Positions 17,310 through 21,680 of a DNA stretch of 21,680 bases are shown in pieces. Every line of letters begins with the position of its first letter. Position 1 is the first letter of the stretch. Below the pieces are notes generated by a model. The model was not told the origin of the DNA and did no database searches. It saw only the letters and a program-made list of their open reading frames with translations. The stretch is from CAIVSN01 sp043778375 (lineage in GTDB: Bacteria > Patescibacteriota > Gracilibacteria > BD1-5 > UBA2023), in assembly GCA_043778375.1 (NCBI GenBank), contig JAYWGH010000044.1, positions 1-21,680 on the forward strand, read 5' to 3'. A program made the position numbers and the translations under genes.

Positions 17310-17861
17310 ATGACAAAAATATGAACCCCTGGCAACAGAAACCCATTTGTTATGCCCGAGTGATTTCCTGAGCCGGTTCAAAACGAGGCAACCAGTTGGC
17401 AGAAAATTGCAGATCGTATCGCATTAAGAGTAGCTCGGATATACTATCCTTGCTGTTTTAAAGATCGCTCAATGAGTACTCTGTTCCCAAATTCTCATTT
17501 CACCTATTTAGATAGTGATCCAAATAGTTTCCAGAATGAACGGATATCTGATATAACTATTATTTGAGACGCGCATAATTTTACCTGCGATCCACCAGTA
17601 GATTTGGGCATTTTAAAAAATCCTGTAATTTTACCAAAATTATTTCTAAACTCCGTCAAAGGAGGCTGATATATAGTGGCAAATAACCATCATTGAATCG
17701 CCTGACTTTTAGCTCGAGAGTGAAAGTCACAACTCTTAGGCTGTGAGAGCTCACTATACGGATGGGTGGGGTCAGAAAAGGCTTTAGAGCATTTAGAAAA
17801 GGAGCCTTGATCTATGTCTTTTCTTGTTGCAGATGATCTATATTTATTTGCGAAGAAATAA
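17310..17861 (+). CDS. methyltransferase-like protein of an unrecognised family (YPC family, copy 1)
   Basis: The 183-residue frame holds eight TGA codons read as Gly. The layout is like a class I Rossmann methyltransferase: a strand ending in RIYYPCC at 43-49 where motif I (G-x-G) would normally lie, then FTYLDSDP at 64-71 (acidic motif II), then DITIIGDAHNF at 81-91, then PKLFLNSVKGGGYIVANN at 109-126 (loop and strand 5). The glycine-rich SAM loop is replaced by Y-P-C-C. A second protein with the same order, at 18521-19167, has FYPCSGAD, VVYYDTN, CEDAYD and TGGLIVSNG. Both may be members of one divergent family lacking a classical SAM motif. Its 3' end overlaps the TMEM43-like fragment on the other strand by 50 bases. 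Activity unknown. Confidence 0.55.
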
Positions 17862-18036
17862 ATCCTAAGTACTCGTTTTTTGTGTCTACACTCCCCCCTC
17901 CTACTATCGGCGCACTGAGATTTTTCTGAGATTTGTAGCGATAGATAAGAACTCCTATGATCACGACTATGATGATAGCGGATATGAGTAGTCTGACCGC
18001 AAACCCGGCGAGCGCTATAGTTGAGCTTCCGAGCAT
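17812..18036 (-). pseudogene. truncated copy of the C-terminus of the TMEM43-like gene
   Basis: A 74-codon reading starting with ATG at 18036 gives MLGSSTIALAGFAVRLLISA, one or two membrane helices, then YRYKSQKNLSAPIV. The TMEM43-like protein at 19190-20488 ends with the near-identical TIALAWFAVRPLISAI and YRYKSQKNLSAPIV. The copy lacks three codons, replaces its neighbour's end with GGGSVDTKNEYLGFIS and runs 20 more residues to TAG. The N-terminal 380 residues are missing. It could make a small membrane peptide, but a duplicated, truncated gene end is the simpler view. It overlaps the gene at 18015-18446 by 22 bases. Confidence 0.7.
17903..18035 (+). repeat. direct repeat, copy A (end of TMEM43-like gene)
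   Basis: Bases 17903-17946 are identical to 19212-19255 over 44 bases. The similarity continues with substitutions and a net deletion of about six to nine bases up to 18035, matching 19256-19350. The two copies have the same orientation and are about 1.2 kb apart. Confidence 0.85.
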
Positions 18037-18446
18037 TTCTTCTCATAAGATAAAACTTGCTCGACTCAAAACTTGAGTGTTGCTGCAACTTGCAAAATCT
18101 GCCGTCATCAATCTCTCCTAAAAAGCATTTGTGGTAAGTTTTTAGGGAGCTGTAAAACTGATGCATTAGTACGTCATAGATAGAACATCTTTTCTGTAAG
18201 ATTTTTATGCACGAGGATCACATTTTGTATATCTCTCGCTCGCACTTGTATTTTATATGGGTCATCTGCCTCTGTAAGCTTTCCAGGAAATGTTCATTCT
18301 ACGTAATACTCCTGAGTATCTGTCTCTCTGTAGAGATCTAGCTCAGTCAAAAAATCAAACGGTTTATGCTTATACTGAAGCACTGTATAAATAAGAACTC
18401 TATCAATAAGTGGAAATTCTAAGAGTCGTTGGGATAATGCGTCCAT
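18015..18446 (-). CDS. hypothetical protein of 143 residues
   Basis: The frame holds five TGA codons read as Gly and runs from an ATG at 18446 to TAG. The sequence starts MDALSQRLLEFPLIDRVLIY, then KPFDFLTELDLYRETDTQEY, KIQVRARDIQNVILVHKNL, and ends VEQVLSYEKKCSEAQL. It looks like a folded, soluble alpha/beta protein without signal peptide or membrane helix. I do not recognise it. Its last seven codons run into copy A of the duplicated TMEM43-like segment, so its original 3' end may have been replaced when the segment arrived. The gene lies 74 bases after the frameshifted methyltransferase-like gene in the same direction. Confidence 0.55.
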
Positions 18447-18520
18447 TAGAACAAAGATCAAAAAGTACTAAGGTAAATAGTAGTACCCTTCGAGACGAAA
18501 AAAAAGAAACTTATGAGAAA

Positions 18521-19167
18521 TTATCTTTTTCTAAATATATAGAAAATATTGTCATCATTTGCCATACTATTTTTGAGCGGAGTGTGCCAATGGTTTAGAC
18601 AAACTTTCTCAGCCGCTAAGTCGATATAGCCTAAATACTCCAGATCTTGGGCACCAAATAGACATCTCATACCTTGAGTATAGCCATTGCTCACTATAAG
18701 TCCTCCAGTTCATAATCGAGGTGAGAATTTATCAGGAGAGATATGTGCATTGAGAAAGAGTATGAGGTCTGGATTTTCGACTTCGAGATCATATGCATCC
18801 TCACAGTATCATTCGTATCAAGCCTCCGTAAACCTATCTATAGCGTTTTGATTGGTATCATAGTAAACAACTCTACATCACTCAAATCCCTTCGATGGAG
18901 TAATATCTGCTCAGGAACACGGATAGAATACAGTTTTAAGATGTGGAAAGTGAGAGAGCATACACTTATAACTTTGTACCATACTCAGATATTCTGTAGT
19001 AGAGGATACTGGGAAATGTGTACTATTTGCTTTTATGCTTGCTATGATAGCTGCAATATCTTCCTTCGTATCTAGCAAGTAATCAGGCACTTCACCCGAG
19101 TGAAGTCTCTCTGTAAAGTTTGGACTTCAGGGGATAGCTCTCGCCCTTCTATACTCGTGACGATCAT
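18521..19167 (-). pseudogene. methyltransferase-like protein of the YPC family (copy 2), with a frameshift near the N-terminus
   Basis: From ATG 19167 the frame reads MIVTSIEGRELSPEVQTLQ and then stops early at TAG. One base out of phase the sequence continues ERLHSGEVPDYLLDTKEDIA for about 190 codons to TAA at 18521 with no other stop. Joining at 19106-19113, inside a CAGAGAGAC run, gives one protein. The main part has VFYPCSGADITPSKGF, CRVVYYDTNQNAIDRF, YCEDAYDLEVENPDLILFLN and GTGGLIVSNG, the order of a Rossmann methyltransferase with a YPC-SG element in place of motif I. Six TGA codons are Gly. It lies 22 bases after the TMEM43-like gene. It may be a pseudogene, a recoded gene or a sequencing error; a GTG within the second frame (GEVPDY) could also start a shorter protein. 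Confidence 0.6.
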
Positions 19168-19189
19168 AAGCTTTTTATTACAGGATACT

Positions 19190-20488
19190 CTACACCCTCC
19201 CTCCCGCCTCCACTATCGGCGCACTGAGATTTTTCTGAGATTTGTAGCGATAGATCAGGACACCTGCGATCACGATAACTCCTATGATGATGGCAGATAT
19301 GAGTGGTCTGACCGCAAACCAAGCGAGAGCTATCGTCCCACCTCCGAGCACGAGCGTGAGAAGCAGAGCTATAAATCCAACACCAAATCCTATAACAGTA
19401 GACAAGAGGGGTATAAATGCCGCAAGCATAGGGATGATCGCTAGAAACGCATTGAATCCTATGAGCATCAAGATGAGCCCTCCAGCTCGGATAGCCCAAG
19501 TGAGGAGAGTGTTATTGTCAATAGCTGTTTTAAACATTTCTTGCACTCCTACTGTCCCAGATTCTACCAGGAGGATACGAGTACTATTTTGCGTAGTAAA
19601 CTCACCAAGCGTTCCATTTATCTCCTGCATCCCCACCACACTTAATACAGCAGGATTCGCGAGTGAGTAGGTAATTCGCAGATCTCAAACCTTCGGTGCC
19701 TCTGGATTTACCCCATAGTAAAATCCAGTACTCGATACTCGCAGAGTAGCACCTGTAGCACTCGTTACTCATGTAGCAGTTGTGGCTCCAGCACTTTGAT
19801 CTACAGTACCAATAGAGAGTGTTTCTCCACCCATAGCTTCAGCAGATACGGTTGTGTTTAGGGCAATTGGAGGAAGCGCGAGATTTGGTGGAACAAATCC
19901 ATCTTGAACAGAGACCTTACTAATAACTCTCGAGTCTACCACATAAGCTCCAAGATTCGCACTCGGCTGAGTAAATGATGCCCCCCCATATATCCAGTTT
20001 GGAGGATTCACACGTGTACTATCTTTTACGTGAAATTGTGCAGAGTTGATGGCTTTATTCGACCAGATCTGTTCATAATAGTAAGTTTTTTGAGTCGACT
20101 GCGATCCCCCAATATTCTCCTGAGTAGTAGATTGTACTCTCTCATTCCACTGATACATCTCGACCTTTCGCACGAGGCTGAGTCCAGGAGTACTTACCCC
20201 AAAAGTCGAGTCTACGAGCCCAGTTGCCGTAGATACAGGAGCACTCACATAGACGAGCTTGCCAGCGAGACTTGGGTCTATGGTCGCAGGGGCGGTCACC
20301 ACTGAGGATTTTCCCTCTGAGAGCCCCTGAAAGGTATGTATCGAGCGTCCTTCATTCCAGGCGAGAAGCCATACAGCAAACACGATGAGAATAGGTCAGA
20401 TGATGAGTCAGGCGAGCGCTCATTTGAGTCTATTAAACCAAGAGGTGGTGATTGTCTCAGTCTTCGAATTTTGAAAATCTGGGGGCAT
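19190..20488 (-). CDS. TMEM43-family membrane protein
   Basis: A 432-residue product with the TMEM43/LUMA plan. A first helix (GALAGLIIGPILIVFAVWLL) is followed by AWNEGRSIHTFQGLSEGKS. A large beta-rich domain includes GKLVYVSAPVSTATGLVDS, STPGLSLVRKVEMYQWNERV and YYYEQIWSNKAINSAQFH. Three or four C-terminal helices lie between about 328 and 415, and the tail is YRYKSQKNLSAPIVEAGGRV. Five TGA codons are read as Gly, three of them in the first helix. TMEM43 proteins are of uncertain function in bacteria and form a membrane/periplasm-facing scaffold. A truncated copy of its last 50 or so codons is found at 17812-18036. The start at 20488 gives a short polar N-terminus before the helix. Confidence 0.85.
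19212..19350 (+). repeat. direct repeat, copy B (inside intact TMEM43-like gene)
   Basis: This segment encodes residues about 380-425 of the intact protein and is the likely source of copy A at 17903-18035. The first 44 bases of the two copies are identical. Confidence 0.85.
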
Positions 20489-20511
20489 TAGTGGGATAAT
20501 GAAGTGCTTGT

Positions 20512-20539
20512 TTGATATCATACAAATCCTGCGTATATT
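20512..20539 (+). promoter_or_regulatory. candidate promoter of the spermidine-synthase-like gene
   Basis: TTGATA and TATATT are separated by 16 bases. The predicted start point, about 20546, lies on or next to an ATG at 20545, so the mRNA may be leaderless, or translation may start at 20578. On the other strand TTGTAT and CATTAT with an 18-base spacer could serve the TMEM43-like gene, again directly at its ATG. Confidence 0.45.
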
Positions 20540-20577
20540 TGCACATGAAAACTTCTTATTGGCGCTACATACTAAAT

Positions 20578-21270
20578 ATGACTCCACCCTCCCAAGAAAA
20601 CTCTCCCTCCAATCCATCACTCGGCATGCTCCGAAAAATCTGGAGCTTTTTCTGGACAACGACCACCTCTCGAGAGTCACTGTATAACGGGACGCTCTAC
20701 ACCATTTACCGCGATGGCAAAAAATTACTCAACACCAAAAATGCGAACTATTCGTTTGGTTCTCTGCAGCGGATTATGCGATTTGCTTTTAAAAAAGCAG
20801 ACTACTCGGGGGACGGAGATATTCTCCTCCTCGGTCTCGGTGCTGGCTCAGTCCCGGATATTATTCGCCGCGAGCTCGGACTCAAAAATGGTATCGTTGC
20901 AGTCGACATAGACCCAGTGATCATCGAGGTAGCTCGTGAAGAGTTTGGCTATAGTCTCCATCAAAACATTACAACCCACTGCATGGACGCTACTGAGTTT
21001 GTGAGCGATACCAAGTGTGTTTTTGGACTCATCATCATCGATCTTTTTATCGACAATACCGTGCCAGGCAAATTCTTTGAAAACGCTTTTTGGGATGATA
21101 TAGCGCGCATCTTGGAGCCTGATGGGCGGATCATTTTTAACACTATCAGCTCCACGACTGAGGCAGGAAATATGGAGAAGATACTTGAGAGCCTGACTCG
21201 TCTAGGGCTCAGCTACGAGATATTCAAGCGGGTAACTATCACGAATACACTCATCATCGCGAAGAGATAA
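20578..21270 (+). CDS. spermidine/spermine synthase-like SAM-dependent methyltransferase-fold protein
   Basis: The product has the spermidine-synthase order: an N-terminal hairpin (ESLYNGTLYTIYRDGKKLLN), SFGSLQRIMRFAF, motif I ILLLGLGAGSVPDIIRREL, then IVAVDIDPVIIEVAREEFG, THCMDATEFV, LIIIDLFIDNTVPGKFFENA and LEPDGRIIFNTIS. The usual G-G-G-D-G is replaced by G-L-G-A-G-S, and the Asp of the catalytic motif (Y-D-x-I-I-x-D) is present only as IIIDLF. These changes are common in the small prokaryotic fused-domain relatives, which need not make spermidine. No TGA occurs. The start is uncertain: ATGs at 20545, 20578 and 20626 are possible, and an ATG at 20512 falls inside the promoter. It converges on the photolyase with a nine-base gap. 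Confidence 0.8.
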   Translation: MTPPSQENSPSNPSLGMLRKIWSFFWTTTTSRESLYNGTLYTIYRDGKKLLNTKNANYSFGSLQRIMRFAFKKADYSGDGDILLLGLGAGSVPDIIRRELGLKNGIVAVDIDPVIIEVAREEFGYSLHQNITTHCMDATEFVSDTKCVFGLIIIDLFIDNTVPGKFFENAFWDDIARILEPDGRIIFNTISSTTEAGNMEKILESLTRLGLSYEIFKRVTITNTLIIAKR

Positions 21271-21279
21271 ATACTTCTA

Positions 21280-21680
21280 CTACCACTTCGCAATATACGC
21301 CGCAACATCAAATTTTTTCTCGCATCCATTGCGATTCATGTAGCGAATTTTGCCATATACTGCGCGATCAAACCAAGGTCGGTCATGAATCCCACAGATC
21401 GACCACATGATCCCCGTATACCCATTTGGATCTCGTCCATCGAGCTCATATCGGTCGTTGAGATAGATAGCGATGCGGATCGCTTCGCTCGGATCACTCG
21501 ACCATTCGAGGATCTTTTTGGCCCAATACATTCGCATAAATCCATGCATTTTCCCTCGTTTGCGCATCTCGTTTTGCGCGGCATTCCAGAGGGTATCGTG
21601 AGTGAGAGCCGCATCAAACTGCTCGAGCGTATAGGTGTACTCACGAGGATCATTCCAGTGCTCCTGTAGGCTCACCTGTG
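21280..21680 (-). CDS. phrB: class II CPD photolyase, C-terminal part (5' end outside window)
   Basis: About 133 residues to TAG are visible, and the frame is open past the window edge. They match the end of class II deoxyribodipyrimidine photolyases: TLWNAAQNEMRKRGKMHGFM, RMYWAKKILEWSSDPSEAI, IAIYLNDRYELDGRDPNGY, TGIMWSICGIHDRPWFDRA, and KIRYMNRNGCEKKFDV. This is the FAD- and lesion-binding helical domain. The enzyme uses blue light to split cyclobutane pyrimidine dimers. The N-terminal antenna-binding domain must lie beyond the window. A photolyase in a bacterium of reduced genome suggests exposure to light, such as surface water. Confidence 0.93.
   Translation of the reverse strand, partial: QVSLQEHWNDPREYTYTLEQFDAALTHDTLWNAAQNEMRKRGKMHGFMRMYWAKKILEWSSDPSEAIRIAIYLNDRYELDGRDPNGYTGIMWSICGIHDRPWFDRAVYGKIRYMNRNGCEKKFDVAAYIAKW

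Noticed and set aside
18743..19075. Plus-strand frame of 110 residues with many Cys and Ile
   Set aside because: The minus strand in this stretch encodes the methyltransferase-like body with recognisable motifs, and the plus-strand composition looks random.
14120..19710. Copy of the tRNA-Cys 3' end as an attachment site at the far side of the accessory region
   Set aside because: The best match seen, GGTGCCTC in the TMEM43-like gene near 19694, is too short and lies inside conserved coding sequence.
1..21680. CRISPR array, insertion sequence or transposase
   Set aside because: No regularly spaced repeats, terminal inverted repeats or transposase motifs were found on either strand.

Overview
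The window comes from a bacterium that reads UGA as glycine (translation table 25), which points to the candidate phyla Gracilibacteria (BD1-5) or Absconditabacteria (SR1). Under the standard code most genes break at in-frame TGA. Read as Gly, the pieces join into full-length members of known families, and two breaks fall at positions where glycine is expected (the GG-x-DPVP motif of YidD, the loops of RecF). Every gene end I could fix uses TAA or TAG, none TGA. The sequence alone does not decide between the two phyla.

Layout. (1) 1-4571, plus strand: a tightly packed surface-glycan type operon with the tail of a methyltransferase, a small EamA/SMR-like membrane protein, and two large polytopic membrane proteins of GT-C/YfhO type. 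(2) 4561-7362, minus strand: yidD, a PAP2 phosphatase, a DedA protein, a BCP-type peroxiredoxin and a YmdB-type phosphodiesterase, closely spaced and probably one operon. YidD, PAP2 and DedA all concern the membrane and possibly lipid-carrier recycling. (3) 7474-9052, minus strand: the translation operon rpsT-infC-rpmI-rplT, with a promoter and a terminator; bS20 carries a long Lys/Ala tail. (4) 9176-12422, minus strand: gatC-recF and a large secreted Ig-like surface protein with a C-terminal membrane anchor. (5) 12449-14182, plus strand: a small membrane protein, two lipoproteins (one a peroxiredoxin), tRNA-Cys and a terminator.

(6) About 14.2-19.2 kb is an AT-richer accessory region beginning just after tRNA-Cys. 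It holds a DUF4268 nuclease-like protein, a membrane-anchored PD-(D/E)XK protein with an upstream in-frame TAA, a type II toxin-antitoxin pair whose toxin seems cut short by a TAA, several unrecognised proteins, two methyltransferase-like proteins sharing a YPC motif (one frameshifted), and a truncated copy of the C-terminus of a TMEM43-like gene. The region looks like a decaying defence or mobile island. (7) 19190-21680: the full TMEM43-like gene, a spermidine-synthase-like methyltransferase, and the C-terminal part of a class II photolyase.

Shine-Dalgarno sequences are hard to find, and several promoter-like -10 boxes lie within about 5-13 bases of the start codon, suggesting leaderless or nearly leaderless mRNAs. 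All calls come from reading the sequence; no database search was made.
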